Shown one piece after another: positions 1 through 7,842 of a stretch of DNA of 17,661 nt. Numbering within the stretch: position 1 is the first letter of the stretch; every line of letters begins with the position of its first letter. The stretch is taken from positions 1 to 17,661 of the forward strand of contig JAZQKK010000032.1 in NCBI GenBank assembly GCA_045542115.1, read 5' to 3'. The position numbers and the translations under genes are program-made. This stretch comes from RGIG995 sp045542115. Its GTDB lineage: Bacteria > Bacillota > Clostridia > Oscillospirales > UBA644. A model generated the notes under the pieces. That model worked only from the letters and a program-made list of their open reading frames with translations. It did no database searches and was not told the DNA's origin.

Positions 1-23
1 CACAGAACGACATGGCTACGATC

Positions 24-66
24 CGACTTGTTCCGCAGAACAGGTCGAAACCCCCTCTCTCCGCCA
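24..66 (+). other. Hairpin and tRNA-Ser-like 3' end (remnant or RNA end)
   Basis: Bases 24-33 pair with 38-47 around a CGCA loop (10 pairs, one G-T). Next comes a run at 45-66 that looks like the 3' end of a serine tRNA: part of a T-loop (TCGAAA), a CCCCC half-stem, TCTCTCC as an acceptor half, discriminator G and an encoded CCA at 64-66. The 5' half of the T-stem would have to be GGGGG but is AACAG, so no complete tRNA folds here. A terminator follows within a few bases. It could be a tRNA-derived attachment-site remnant, a decayed tRNA, or the end of another RNA whose start lies left of the window. Low certainty. Confidence 0.3.
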
Positions 67-69
67 AAG

Positions 70-105
70 AAAAGAACCTCACAGCGTGGGGTTCTTTTTA
101 TTTTT
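70..105 (+). terminator. Rho-independent terminator
   Basis: Bases 70-82 pair with 86-98 (13 pairs, one G-T) around a three-base loop, and the right arm runs into a T-rich tail. It ends whatever transcript enters from the left edge and insulates the promoter at 126. Confidence 0.8.
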
Positions 106-125
106 CTCTTTTTTTGAAACTTTTC

Positions 126-154
126 TTGACTTACTCTCTAAACTGTGCTATAAT
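126..154 (+). promoter_or_regulatory. Sigma-A promoter of the tandem lipoprotein operon
   Basis: TTGACT at 126-131 and a perfect TATAAT at 149-154 are separated by 17 bases. The start of the first lipoprotein is 64 bases downstream, leaving an untranslated leader of about 55 bases. No clear operator is seen. Confidence 0.85.
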
Positions 155-217
155 GATGAAAAGCATAGCGAAGCCATTCGGGTTTCGCTTGAAAGGTAAA
201 AGAAAGAAGGGGTTGTT

Positions 218-1300
218 ATGAAAAAAGTATTTGCGCTGCTTCTTTGTCTGATTCTGGCCGTTGGGTTGGTAGCCTGTGGGGAGACGCCCGCAGACACCGA
301 TACCAATTCCGGGAACAGCAACTCGGTCTCGGGGGGCGGGGAAAGTTCTTCTGACAGTTCCGATGAAGGAAGCGAATGGAAACCGTTGGAAAACGTGGAA
401 AATATGGTACTTGCTTGCGACCAGTATAAAGAACGTCTCGTCGTGTACGATATGAGTCTGCTGGACGAGGACGGAAACTTGGACGAAGCTGAGGTCTGGG
501 AATTGAAAGACCACCGTTCTGCCGGAATGAAGTATCGGGAAGATACGATTTACGGGGACGTCGTTGTTTCCATCAATGGAAGTCAAAGCCCTCAGATCAT
601 CGAATATCCTTCGAAGAAGATCCTTTGGGAAGGCGGCTCCGGGAAATCGGGAATCAATCCTCACTCCATTGAAATTCTTCCCAGCGGAAACATCGTTACG
701 GCGTCGACGACCGATAGTCTGCTCCGCTTGTTTTATGCGGCGGATTGCGTGAAAAACGGTGCAAAAGTGGAATATCAGACCTACCAATTGAAGGATGTTC
801 ACGGGGTTCTGTGGGATCCTGAATACGAGTTGCTGTGGGCCATTGGAGAAGAGGAATTGGCGGCCTATATGGTCGTGAAAGAAAACGGAAAAGAAGTATT
901 GAAAAAGGTCAACGGCGAAGGGGGAGAATTGCCCACGCTTTATGGACACGACCTGTCTGCGGATATGATGGACAGCCAGTATCTCTGGTGTACCACCGGA
1001 GAAAAGGTGTATCGTTTTGATAAAGAGACCGGTGAATTTGAAGCGAAATTCAAGGCTTACGCGAAATTGAACAAAGCCGACGTCAAGGGCTTTGGAAACA
1101 ATAAAAACGGCAATTTCTTCTACTGTTTCCCCAATCAGGGCCCCGGACGGGACTGGGAAAAAGAGTCCCTTGCGGAATGGTGTACCGATACCATTTATTA
1201 CGGGTATTGGAAGAGCGAAAATTTCTTGTATCTGCAAGAATGTGTCTCCGAACAGGCGGCGTTCTATAAAGTCATCGCCTTCGACGGACGCTATCAGTAA
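218..1300 (+). CDS. Lipoprotein, putative beta-propeller (DUF6528-like), copy 1
   Basis: A 360-residue exported lipoprotein of unknown function. The signal peptide has a KK start and a hydrophobic core and ends in the lipobox LVAC, with Cys20 as the lipidated residue. An acidic Ser/Asn/Gly-rich linker runs to about residue 50. The rest has short beta-strand-like segments and motifs NPHSIEILPSG (from residue 147) and HGVLWDPEYELLW (from 195), which recall the uncharacterised DUF6528 beta-propeller-like proteins; that family assignment is from memory. The start is supported by AAGAAGGGG upstream of ATG 218. It is followed after 12 bases by a clear paralogue with the same motifs at the same positions, so the two are probably co-transcribed. 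No catalytic signature is visible. A role in binding a surface ligand is only a guess. Confidence 0.85.
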   Translation: MKKVFALLLCLILAVGLVACGETPADTDTNSGNSNSVSGGGESSSDSSDEGSEWKPLENVENMVLACDQYKERLVVYDMSLLDEDGNLDEAEVWELKDHRSAGMKYREDTIYGDVVVSINGSQSPQIIEYPSKKILWEGGSGKSGINPHSIEILPSGNIVTASTTDSLLRLFYAADCVKNGAKVEYQTYQLKDVHGVLWDPEYELLWAIGEEELAAYMVVKENGKEVLKKVNGEGGELPTLYGHDLSADMMDSQYLWCTTGEKVYRFDKETGEFEAKFKAYAKLNKADVKGFGNNKNGNFFYCFPNQGPGRDWEKESLAEWCTDTIYYGYWKSENFLYLQECVSEQAAFYKVIAFDGRYQ

Positions 1301-1312
1301 TTGGGATCGGTT

Positions 1313-2380
1313 ATGAGGAGAGTATTTTCTGTGTTTTTGAGTATGCTGCTCTTGTTTTCTTTAACGGCTTGCGGCGGTTCCGTTGCCGAGGGAACGGATT
1401 TTGCCGGAATCCCCGATGGGACCGATACGGCAGCCTCGCCGTCTACGGAAGAAAAAGAAACCAAGCGGTCTGCCCAAGAGATTTTAGAGGCGTCGGAACA
1501 CTTGGTGGGGCTTTGCGACCAGGGGAACAGCCGGATCATCGTGGCGGACCTGGCGGAAGAAGATTGGGAAAACGATTCCGCCGTGGTGTGGCAATACAAG
1601 GACCCCACTTGTCGGTCCGTGGCGGGATTGAAACTTCGTTGGAGCGAACAGTTTCAGGAATTGGTCGTAATTTATTGTTGGCACGGTGGGGCTGCCATTA
1701 TTTCCTATGAGACCAAAGAGGTTTTGTATAAGACCACCCAGACCGGTTCCAATCCTCACTCTGTGGAACTTCTTCCGGAAGGACACCTGGTCGTGGCGTC
1801 TTCCACGGACAATGACGTTCGCATTTATTCTGCCCAGTCTATTGCCAAGGGGGACCCCCGTTGCAGTCAACAAGTGGAATTCCCCAACGCCCACGGGGTT
1901 TTGTGGGACCCGGAATACGATGTTTTGTGGATGTTCGGGATGGACCAACTCTCCGCTTATCTTGTTGCGGAGGAAGACGGTATTCCCCGGATGACTGCCA
2001 TCGGCGGAATGTCTTACAAGGCTCCCAAATCCGGTGGGCACGACCTTTGTCCCGTATACGGAAATAAAGACGCGCTGTTTATTACCTGCGGCGGGGGAAT
2101 TTTGATGTTTGATAAACAGGCCGAGAAGTTTACCACTTCGTATCCCGGCGGTTCGGTGGGGAAGAAACACGGATACGCCCCCGGAACGGGGAATTTTGCC
2201 CAGGATAACGTACTGTTCTTTACTTCTATCAGCGATAGAACGAAAGTATTGAACGATTGGTGCACGAATATCGTCTTCGTTTACGTGCCTAAGGCAGACG
2301 GAATCGGTAAGACCATCCGCCGGAAGGCTCCGGACGATGCCTATTATAAGGTGCGCGCCTGGCTTCCCGATTACCAATAA
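1313..2380 (+). CDS. Lipoprotein, putative beta-propeller (DUF6528-like), copy 2
   Basis: A 355-residue lipoprotein and tandem paralogue of the preceding gene. ATG 1313 is chosen over the in-frame TTG at 1301 because it begins a normal signal peptide (MRRVFS..., lipobox LTAC, Cys20) and has a weak GGGATCGG ahead of it. Conserved motifs are NPHSVELLPEG (from residue 147), HGVLWDPEYDVLW (from 194), a GHDL segment, a DWCTN segment (copy 1 has EWCTD) and a shared ending resembling YYKVRAW...YQ. The N-terminal linker and several loops have diverged strongly, so the duplication is old rather than recent. It is probably translated from the same message as copy 1. Function is unknown; a surface beta-propeller is an inference from the repetitive strand pattern. 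Confidence 0.83.
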   Translation: MRRVFSVFLSMLLLFSLTACGGSVAEGTDFAGIPDGTDTAASPSTEEKETKRSAQEILEASEHLVGLCDQGNSRIIVADLAEEDWENDSAVVWQYKDPTCRSVAGLKLRWSEQFQELVVIYCWHGGAAIISYETKEVLYKTTQTGSNPHSVELLPEGHLVVASSTDNDVRIYSAQSIAKGDPRCSQQVEFPNAHGVLWDPEYDVLWMFGMDQLSAYLVAEEDGIPRMTAIGGMSYKAPKSGGHDLCPVYGNKDALFITCGGGILMFDKQAEKFTTSYPGGSVGKKHGYAPGTGNFAQDNVLFFTSISDRTKVLNDWCTNIVFVYVPKADGIGKTIRRKAPDDAYYKVRAWLPDYQ

Positions 2381-2399
2381 AAATTGAATAAACGCGAAA

Positions 2400-2436
2400 G
2401 GCGGACCGAATAATGTATATTTGGTCCGTCTTCTTG
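2400..2436 (+). terminator. Terminator-like hairpin after the tandem lipoproteins
   Basis: An 11-pair stem (2400-2410 with 2420-2430, two G-T pairs) encloses a nine-base loop and is followed by only a short T-rich stretch (TTCTTG). It probably ends the lipoprotein operon, though the weak tail may allow read-through. Confidence 0.55.
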
Positions 2437-2477
2437 TGAAAAAAGTGTTAAATTTAGAATATTTATGCAAAATCCCC

Positions 2478-2506
2478 TTGACAACCCGTATGGAATGTGG
2501 TATACT
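2478..2506 (+). promoter_or_regulatory. Sigma-A promoter of the amino-acid ABC importer operon
   Basis: A perfect TTGACA at 2478-2483 and TATACT at 2501-2506 are separated by 17 bases. The binding-protein ATG is at 2550. The near-consensus boxes suggest strong transcription. No T-box or riboswitch-like leader fits the short untranslated region. Confidence 0.87.
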
Positions 2507-2549
2507 CTTACCATTCTGAAAACCAACCTTATGAAAGAAGGAACGAAAT

Positions 2550-3398
2550 ATGAAAAAGTTTATTGCTCTGATGCTGGCGGTTTTGATGGGTCTGTGCCTG
2601 TTGACTGCCTGCGCTCCCGCAGACCAGGATGAAAACAAAGGTGCCAACACCAACTCCGACGCTTCCAACGTGGCCTCTAACGACACTACCGGAAATGCGG
2701 AAGATAAGGTTCTTGTAATGGCTACCAACGCGTTCTTCCCTCCCTATGAATATTACGATGCCAACGGTAAAGTCGTGGGTATTGACGCTGAGATCGCCGC
2801 TGCCATTGCCGCAAAGTTGGGAATGGAACTGAAAATTGAAGATATGAAGTTTGATTCTATCATCACTTCCGTCTCCACCGGCGGTGCAGACTTCGGTATG
2901 GCCGGTATGACCGTGACCGAAGACCGGAAAAAGGACGTTAACTTCACCAACACCTACGCTACCGGTAAACAAGTCGTTATCGTGAAGGAAGGCGGCTCCG
3001 TCGCTTCCCTCGACGATTTGGCAGGCAAGAAGATCGGCGTTCAGCTGGGTACCACCGGTGATATCTACGCAACCGGCGATTACGGTACCAACGAAGACGA
3101 GACCGAAAACGGCAACGTCATCCGTTACAACAACGGCAACGAAGCGGTGATGGCTCTCGTGGGCGGCGACGTGGCTGCCGTTATTATCGATAACGAACCC
3201 GCCAAGGCTTTGGTTGCTGCCAATGCCGGCAAGGGTCTTGCGATTCTGGAAACCGAATACGTTTACGAAGAATATGCAATTGCGGTCAGCAAAGAAAACA
3301 CCGAACTTCTCAATAAATTGAACAGCGCCATCGATGCTCTGATTGCCGACGGTACCGTTCAGAAGATTATTGAAAAGTATATTCCCGCTAACGGCTGA
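2550..3398 (+). CDS. Amino-acid ABC transporter substrate-binding lipoprotein
   Basis: A 282-residue extracellular solute-binding protein of family 3 (SBP_bac_3), which captures a polar amino acid and delivers it to the permease downstream. The signal peptide ends in lipobox LTAC with Cys21. A Ser/Asn/Asp-rich tether to about residue 50 is followed by the binding fold, with the family hallmarks NAFFPPYEYYD, GIDAEIAAAIAAKLG, FDSIITSVSTGGADFGMAGMT and the R-K...FTNTYATG segment. These resemble glutamine, histidine or arginine binders; the exact ligand cannot be read from the sequence. AGAAGG lies about eight bases before the ATG. First gene of a complete three-gene importer. Codon choice is strongly biased (AAC, ACC, GGT/GGC), as expected for an abundant protein. 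Confidence 0.93.
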   Translation: MKKFIALMLAVLMGLCLLTACAPADQDENKGANTNSDASNVASNDTTGNAEDKVLVMATNAFFPPYEYYDANGKVVGIDAEIAAAIAAKLGMELKIEDMKFDSIITSVSTGGADFGMAGMTVTEDRKKDVNFTNTYATGKQVVIVKEGGSVASLDDLAGKKIGVQLGTTGDIYATGDYGTNEDETENGNVIRYNNGNEAVMALVGGDVAAVIIDNEPAKALVAANAGKGLAILETEYVYEEYAIAVSKENTELLNKLNSAIDALIADGTVQKIIEKYIPANG

Positions 3399-3421
3399 TT
3401 TTAAAACGTAAATACAGACCT

Positions 3422-3456
3422 GCAAAACAGGAATGCGATTCGCATTCCTGCTTTGC
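3422..3456 (+). promoter_or_regulatory. Intercistronic hairpin between binding protein and permease
   Basis: Bases 3422-3437 pair with 3441-3456, 15 of 16 pairs, with a three-base ATT loop and one A-C mismatch. It lies between the binding-protein stop and the permease ribosome binding site. The following bases are only mildly T-rich, so it may act as a partial terminator or as a 3' RNA-stabilising element that keeps binding protein in excess over the membrane components. Such elements are known in other binding-protein operons; the role here is inferred. Confidence 0.7.
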
Positions 3457-3479
3457 TTGTCTCGGACAGGAACATATAT

Positions 3480-4850
3480 ATGCTGAAAAACAAGAAAAAA
3501 CTGTGGATCGGCCTGGGGATCGTCCTTGGGCTGATTCTTGCGGTGGCCGTTGCGGTCGCCGTTTCGTTGCAACAGGCTTCCGCCGGCGAGATCTCCAAGG
3601 AAGAAGCTCAAAGTATCGTGGACCAAAAACTGTCCGCGGTCCTGACCGGCACGAAGACGCTGAACGCCTTGCAACAGGCCTCGTCCGTCACCGTGACTTC
3701 GATGGAGTACGGGGTGGAAAAGGATATCCGTCTTACCTGTGATTATCAGACGCTGGACGTATACGCCGTGGTAAACGAAAACGCAGACGCCCTGCTGGGA
3801 TTGGATACCACTACCTCCAACGGAATGCAGATGTCCGCCACCGCAATCCGCTTGGAGATCGACGGAGATTTGACGGAACTTCTGGCCAAAGCCCAGACGG
3901 TTACCGGAACGGTGGAGATTGCCATTTACGACATTGACGGCACGTATCAGGTCTTTTTGGACGATGCTACCGTGGATACGGTCTACGGCGGGATCTTGCG
4001 GGCGAAAGACGAAATTCTCGCGCTGAAATCCATCACGGTGGACGGAAAGCCCGTTTCCATTGAAACCAAGACCAACCTTCGCAACGGCTTGGTGCAATGC
4101 ATTGCCCTGAGTGTGGAAGACCGGGAAAAACCCGATACGTCCCACCCCCTGATTCGCATCTGGAACGATTTTGCCGACGAATTTGTCCGCAATTTCGGCA
4201 ACGGTTATTGGCGGTATCTGCTCAACGGCCTTTTGACCACGTTGCGCATCACGTTGTTTGCTCTTTTGATAGGTCTTGTGATTGGGTTTATTGTGGCAAT
4301 CGTTCGCTGTACCCACGATAAGACCGGTAAAATGAAGATTCTCAACTGGATTTTCAATTTGTATCTGACCGTGGTCCGGGGAACGCCGGTAATGGTTCAG
4401 TTGCTGATTATCTATTTCGTTATGCTGCTCCCCTTAGGCGTGGAAAAGGTCAACGCCGCCATCCTTTGCTTCGGCTTTAATTCCGGTGCGTACGTTGCCG
4501 AAATCGTCCGGGGCGGAATTATGGGCGTGGACGAGGGGCAGATGGAAGCCGGCCGTTCCCTTGGCTTTAACTATGCGCAGACGATGTGGCATATCGTCGT
4601 TCCCCAGGCCTTTAAGTCGGTGTTGCCGGCCTTGGCCAACGAATTTATCGCCCTGTTGAAAGAAACTTCCGTCGCTTCTTATATCGGCGTTGCAGATCTG
4701 ACCCGGGGTGGGGAAATCATTCGAAGCATCACGTTCAGTAACTTTATGCCTTTGGTGGCCGTGGCGCTGATTTATTTGATGTTGGTGCTGGGACTGTCTG
4801 AATTGGTCAAATTGCTGGAAAGGAGGTTGCGGAAGAGTGATAGAGGTTAA
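3480..4850 (+). CDS. Amino-acid ABC transporter permease with extra N-terminal extracytoplasmic domain
   Basis: A 456-residue inner-membrane permease of the HisM/GlnP type that forms the channel of the importer. ATG 3480 is chosen because AGGA lies eight bases upstream; an in-frame TTG at 3453 lies inside the intercistronic hairpin and lacks such a site. Residues 1-7 are lysine-rich, 8-30 form a transmembrane helix, and about 31-240 form a soluble, presumably extracellular region that I do not recognise. The classical permease core runs from about residue 240 to 450, with several helices and the EAA-loop motif EAGRSLG (356-362) followed by IVVPQAFKSVLPAL, which docks on the ATPase. Ordinary members are about 215-230 residues, so roughly half this protein is additional. 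The added helix keeps the normal N-outside topology of the core. It overlaps the ATPase gene by 14 bases. Confidence 0.92.
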   Translation: MLKNKKKLWIGLGIVLGLILAVAVAVAVSLQQASAGEISKEEAQSIVDQKLSAVLTGTKTLNALQQASSVTVTSMEYGVEKDIRLTCDYQTLDVYAVVNENADALLGLDTTTSNGMQMSATAIRLEIDGDLTELLAKAQTVTGTVEIAIYDIDGTYQVFLDDATVDTVYGGILRAKDEILALKSITVDGKPVSIETKTNLRNGLVQCIALSVEDREKPDTSHPLIRIWNDFADEFVRNFGNGYWRYLLNGLLTTLRITLFALLIGLVIGFIVAIVRCTHDKTGKMKILNWIFNLYLTVVRGTPVMVQLLIIYFVMLLPLGVEKVNAAILCFGFNSGAYVAEIVRGGIMGVDEGQMEAGRSLGFNYAQTMWHIVVPQAFKSVLPALANEFIALLKETSVASYIGVADLTRGGEIIRSITFSNFMPLVAVALIYLMLVLGLSELVKLLERRLRKSDRG

Positions 4851-5568
4851 AAACCTGGTCAAATCCTTTGGCAAAGACGGAGAGATAAAAGTACTCCGGG
4901 GGATTGATGAAACCATTCGAAAAGGCGAAAAAATCGTTATTATCGGGCCTTCCGGCTCGGGAAAGTCCACCTTCTTGCGCTGCCTCAATCTTTTGGAGAC
5001 TCCCACGGAAGGGCAGATCTTCTTCGATGGGCAGGAAATTACCGCGCCTCGATGCAACGTCAATAAGATTCGGCAGAAAATGGGGATGGTGTTCCAGCAT
5101 TTCAATCTCTTTCCCCATAAAACGATTTTGCAGAATATTACCATTGCACCCGTGAAACTGAAATTGCAGACCAAAGCCGAAGCGGAAGCCAAGGCAATGG
5201 AACTGTTGACCCGCGTAGGCCTTGCGGACAAAGCAAACGCCTACCCCTCCCAGTTGTCCGGGGGACAAAAACAGCGTATCGCCATTGTCCGCGCCCTGGC
5301 GATGAATCCGGAAGTGATTCTTTTCGACGAGCCCACCTCTGCCTTAGACCCGGAAATGGTCGGGGAAGTTCTGGACTTGATGAAACAACTGGCCGACGAA
5401 GGAATGACGATGGTGGTGGTCACCCACGAAATGGGCTTTGCCCGGGAAGTGGGCACCCGTATCCTGTTTATGGATGAAGGGGTCATTATGGAACAGGCCG
5501 CTCCCGACGAGTTTTTCGCCAATCCTAAAACCGACCGGGCAAAAGAATTTTTGTCCAAAGTATTATAA
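4837..5568 (+). CDS. Amino-acid ABC transporter ATP-binding protein (GlnQ/HisP type)
   Basis: A 243-residue cytoplasmic ATPase that powers the importer. All nucleotide-binding motifs are intact: Walker A GPSGSGKST (37-45), Q-loop around QHFNLF, signature LSGGQKQR (140-147), Walker B VILFDEP with catalytic Glu165, the SALDPE D-loop and the switch His197 in VTHEM. Length and motifs match the polar amino-acid uptake ATPases. The start is GTG 4837, set by AGGAGGT at 4821-4827, inside the end of the permease gene, so the two are likely translationally coupled. It is the last gene of the operon, with a strong terminator eight bases after the stop. Nothing is missing. Confidence 0.94.
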   Translation: MIEVKNLVKSFGKDGEIKVLRGIDETIRKGEKIVIIGPSGSGKSTFLRCLNLLETPTEGQIFFDGQEITAPRCNVNKIRQKMGMVFQHFNLFPHKTILQNITIAPVKLKLQTKAEAEAKAMELLTRVGLADKANAYPSQLSGGQKQRIAIVRALAMNPEVILFDEPTSALDPEMVGEVLDLMKQLADEGMTMVVVTHEMGFAREVGTRILFMDEGVIMEQAAPDEFFANPKTDRAKEFLSKVL

Positions 5569-5575
5569 CTCTTTC

Positions 5576-5611
5576 TCTCTGCTTGGCAGTCGCCGGGCAG
5601 AGATTTTTTTT
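5576..5611 (+). terminator. Rho-independent terminator of the importer operon
   Basis: A seven-pair stem (5576-5582 with 5597-5603) encloses a second small GGC/GCC stem and is followed directly by eight T residues. It starts seven bases after the ATPase stop codon. Confidence 0.88.
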
Positions 5612-5632
5612 GTGTAAATTCTCTGAGATTGC

Positions 5633-5661
5633 TTGACGGAATCCGGGATTTATGATATAAT
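5633..5661 (+). promoter_or_regulatory. Sigma-A promoter of the tex operon
   Basis: TTGACG at 5633-5638 and a perfect TATAAT at 5656-5661 have a 17-base spacer. Transcription would start near 5668, which favours ATG 5698 over ATG 5677 as the tex start. Confidence 0.83.
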
Positions 5662-5697
5662 AATATTGGTGAAAAAATGCCCGAAAGGAACGGAAAA

Positions 5698-7842
5698 ATG
5701 GACGAAATCAAAATTTTATCTGCCGAGTTCAAAATTCGCGAGGATTTGGTGGGAAACATCATAAAACTCATCGACGACGGGAACACCATTCCCTTTATCG
5801 CCCGGTACCGCAAAGAGATGACCGGGTCCTGTGACGACCAGGTGTTGCGGGAATTTGCCGACCGGTTGCAATATCTTCGCAATCTGCAAAAACGTCGGGA
5901 GGAGGTCTGTGCTTCCATCGAAGAACAGGGTAAGCTGACGGAAGAATTGAAAGCTGCTATTTCCGCCGCCGTTACCTTGGCGGAAGTGGAAGATTTGTAC
6001 CGTCCCTACAAGCCCAAACGCCGTACTCGGGCCACCATCGCCAAGGAAAAGGGCTTGGAGCCTTTGGCGCTGCACTTGTTTGAGCAAGAGAAGAACGGAG
6101 ACTTGTTGGCCGAGGCCGCCGCATATATTGACCCGGAAAAGGGCGTGGAAACGGCGGAAGACGCTTTGGCGGGGGCATCGGATATTATTGCGGAAACGGT
6201 ATCCGACGATGCAACCTTCCGCAAAGAGGTGAAAGCCAAGATTATGGCGGAAGGGCTGATTCGGTCCGAGGCCGCCACAGAAGAAGACACGGTCTACCGG
6301 CTGTATTACGATTACGAAGAACCCCTTCGCAAAATCCCGTCGCATCGGATTTTAGCGGTCAACCGTGGGGAAAAAGAAGAAAAATTAAAGGTGAAGATTC
6401 TTTGCGGAGAAGTTTCCCATTTGATGGAATCTTCCTTTGTAAAATCCGGCAGTTACGCTGCGGATTTTGTCCGTGCCGCCTGTGAGGATGCTTGGAGCCG
6501 GCTGATTTTCCCCTCGGTGGAACGGGAGATTCGCTCCGATTTGTTTGAATCCGCTTCGGAACAGGCTATTAAGATGTTTGGGCTGAATTTGAAGCAGTTG
6601 TTGATGCAACCGCCCATCAAGGGAAAAGTGGTCTTGGCCGTTGACCCGGCCTACCGGACCGGTTGTAAGATTGCCTTGGTCGACCCTACGGGAATGGTGT
6701 TGGATACCGGGGTCATCTACCCCACGCCGCCGCAGAATAAGACCGCTGAGGCTGCGGAAAAAATGCTTCAATGGATTGAAAAATACAAAGTAGACTGCAT
6801 TTCCATCGGCAACGGTACGGCGTCGAAAGAAGCGGAAATTTTCGTTGCGGACACCATCAAAAAAGCGAGCCGGAAGGTGACCTATATGGTGGTCAGCGAG
6901 TCGGGCGCGTCGGTGTACTCCGCCTCCAAATTGGCGGCAGAAGAATTCCCTCAATTTGACGTTTCGCTCCGCTCTGCAGTGTCCATCGCCCGCCGGTTGC
7001 AGGACCCCTTGGCGGAATTGGTAAAAATCGACCCGAAGGCCATCGGTGTGGGACAGTATCAACACGATATGCCCCCCGCCCGGTTGGATGAGACCTTGAC
7101 CGGCGTGGTGGAAGATTGCGTGAACAGTGTCGGGGTGGACTTGAATACGGCGTCTCCCTCGCTGTTATCCTATATTGCCGGCATCAATTCCGGAATTGCC
7201 AAGAATATCGTGGCTTACCGGGATGAGGTGGGGGGATTTACCCACCGCAAAGAATTATTGAAGGTGAAAAAATTAGGGGCAAAGGCCTTCGAGCAATGCG
7301 CCGGATTTTTGCGGATTCCCAACGGAAAAGAACCTTTGGATAATACCGCCGTTCACCCGGAATCCTATCCGGCGGCCAAGAAATTGTTGGAGATTTTGGA
7401 CCTGGCCGATGCCACTCCCGAGGTGGTTCGCAGTGAAATTACCGCCCGGGCCGAAACGTACGGGAAAAAAGCCGCCGCCGAGGCTTGCGGCGTTGGGTTG
7501 CCTACGCTCAACGATATGATCCCCGAATTGGCCCGTCCCGGCCGGGATATTCGAGACGATCTGCCTGCACCGATGCTGCGAAGCGACGTGATGGATATGT
7601 CGGACCTGACCGAAGGAATGGTCTTGAAGGGAACGGTCCGCAACGTAATCGACTTCGGTGCTTTCGTGGATATCGGCGTCCATCAAGACGGCCTTGTCCA
7701 TATTTCTCAACTGGCAGACCGCTATATCAAGCATCCTTCCGACGTGGTAAAAGTCGGGGACGTTGTGGAAGTCCGGGTCTTGTCGGTGGACGTAGCCAAA
7801 AAGCGGATTTCCTTGACGATGCGAAAGGAAAGCAAGCAATAA
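5698..7842 (+). CDS. tex: Tex-family S1 RNA-binding protein
   Basis: A 714-residue cytoplasmic nucleic-acid-binding protein of the Tex family, first described as affecting transcription and toxin expression and broadly conserved; its exact bacterial role is not settled. Order of parts: helical Tex N-terminal region (about 1-200), a YqgF/RNase H-like domain from about 310 with Asp316 in AVDPAYRTG, helix-hairpin-helix region (about 480-545) containing the segment NTASPSLLSYIAGI, and a C-terminal S1 domain (about 640-710) with GAFVDIG and DGLVHIS. Length is normal. ATG 5698 has AAGGA about ten bases upstream; the in-frame ATG 5677 has no good site and lies close to the predicted transcript start. 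The next gene begins on the base after its stop codon. Confidence 0.95.
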   Translation: MDEIKILSAEFKIREDLVGNIIKLIDDGNTIPFIARYRKEMTGSCDDQVLREFADRLQYLRNLQKRREEVCASIEEQGKLTEELKAAISAAVTLAEVEDLYRPYKPKRRTRATIAKEKGLEPLALHLFEQEKNGDLLAEAAAYIDPEKGVETAEDALAGASDIIAETVSDDATFRKEVKAKIMAEGLIRSEAATEEDTVYRLYYDYEEPLRKIPSHRILAVNRGEKEEKLKVKILCGEVSHLMESSFVKSGSYAADFVRAACEDAWSRLIFPSVEREIRSDLFESASEQAIKMFGLNLKQLLMQPPIKGKVVLAVDPAYRTGCKIALVDPTGMVLDTGVIYPTPPQNKTAEAAEKMLQWIEKYKVDCISIGNGTASKEAEIFVADTIKKASRKVTYMVVSESGASVYSASKLAAEEFPQFDVSLRSAVSIARRLQDPLAELVKIDPKAIGVGQYQHDMPPARLDETLTGVVEDCVNSVGVDLNTASPSLLSYIAGINSGIAKNIVAYRDEVGGFTHRKELLKVKKLGAKAFEQCAGFLRIPNGKEPLDNTAVHPESYPAAKKLLEILDLADATPEVVRSEITARAETYGKKAAAEACGVGLPTLNDMIPELARPGRDIRDDLPAPMLRSDVMDMSDLTEGMVLKGTVRNVIDFGAFVDIGVHQDGLVHISQLADRYIKHPSDVVKVGDVVEVRVLSVDVAKKRISLTMRKESKQ

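Noticed and set aside
131..1237. Minus-strand frame of 368 codons
   Set aside because: It is codon-aligned with the first lipoprotein gene and covers its promoter; no independent support.
3453..3479. TTG start adding nine residues to the permease
   Set aside because: It lies inside the intercistronic hairpin and has no ribosome binding site, whereas ATG 3480 has AGGA at eight bases and begins a normal lysine-rich N-terminus.
2529..4316. Minus-strand frame of 595 codons
   Set aside because: It spans two well-supported importer genes and their intergenic hairpin, is codon-aligned with them and shows no domain or signal.
5677..5697. Upstream ATG for tex
   Set aside because: It is only about ten bases from the predicted transcript start and lacks a good ribosome binding site; ATG 5698 has AAGGA and begins at the usual Tex N-terminus.
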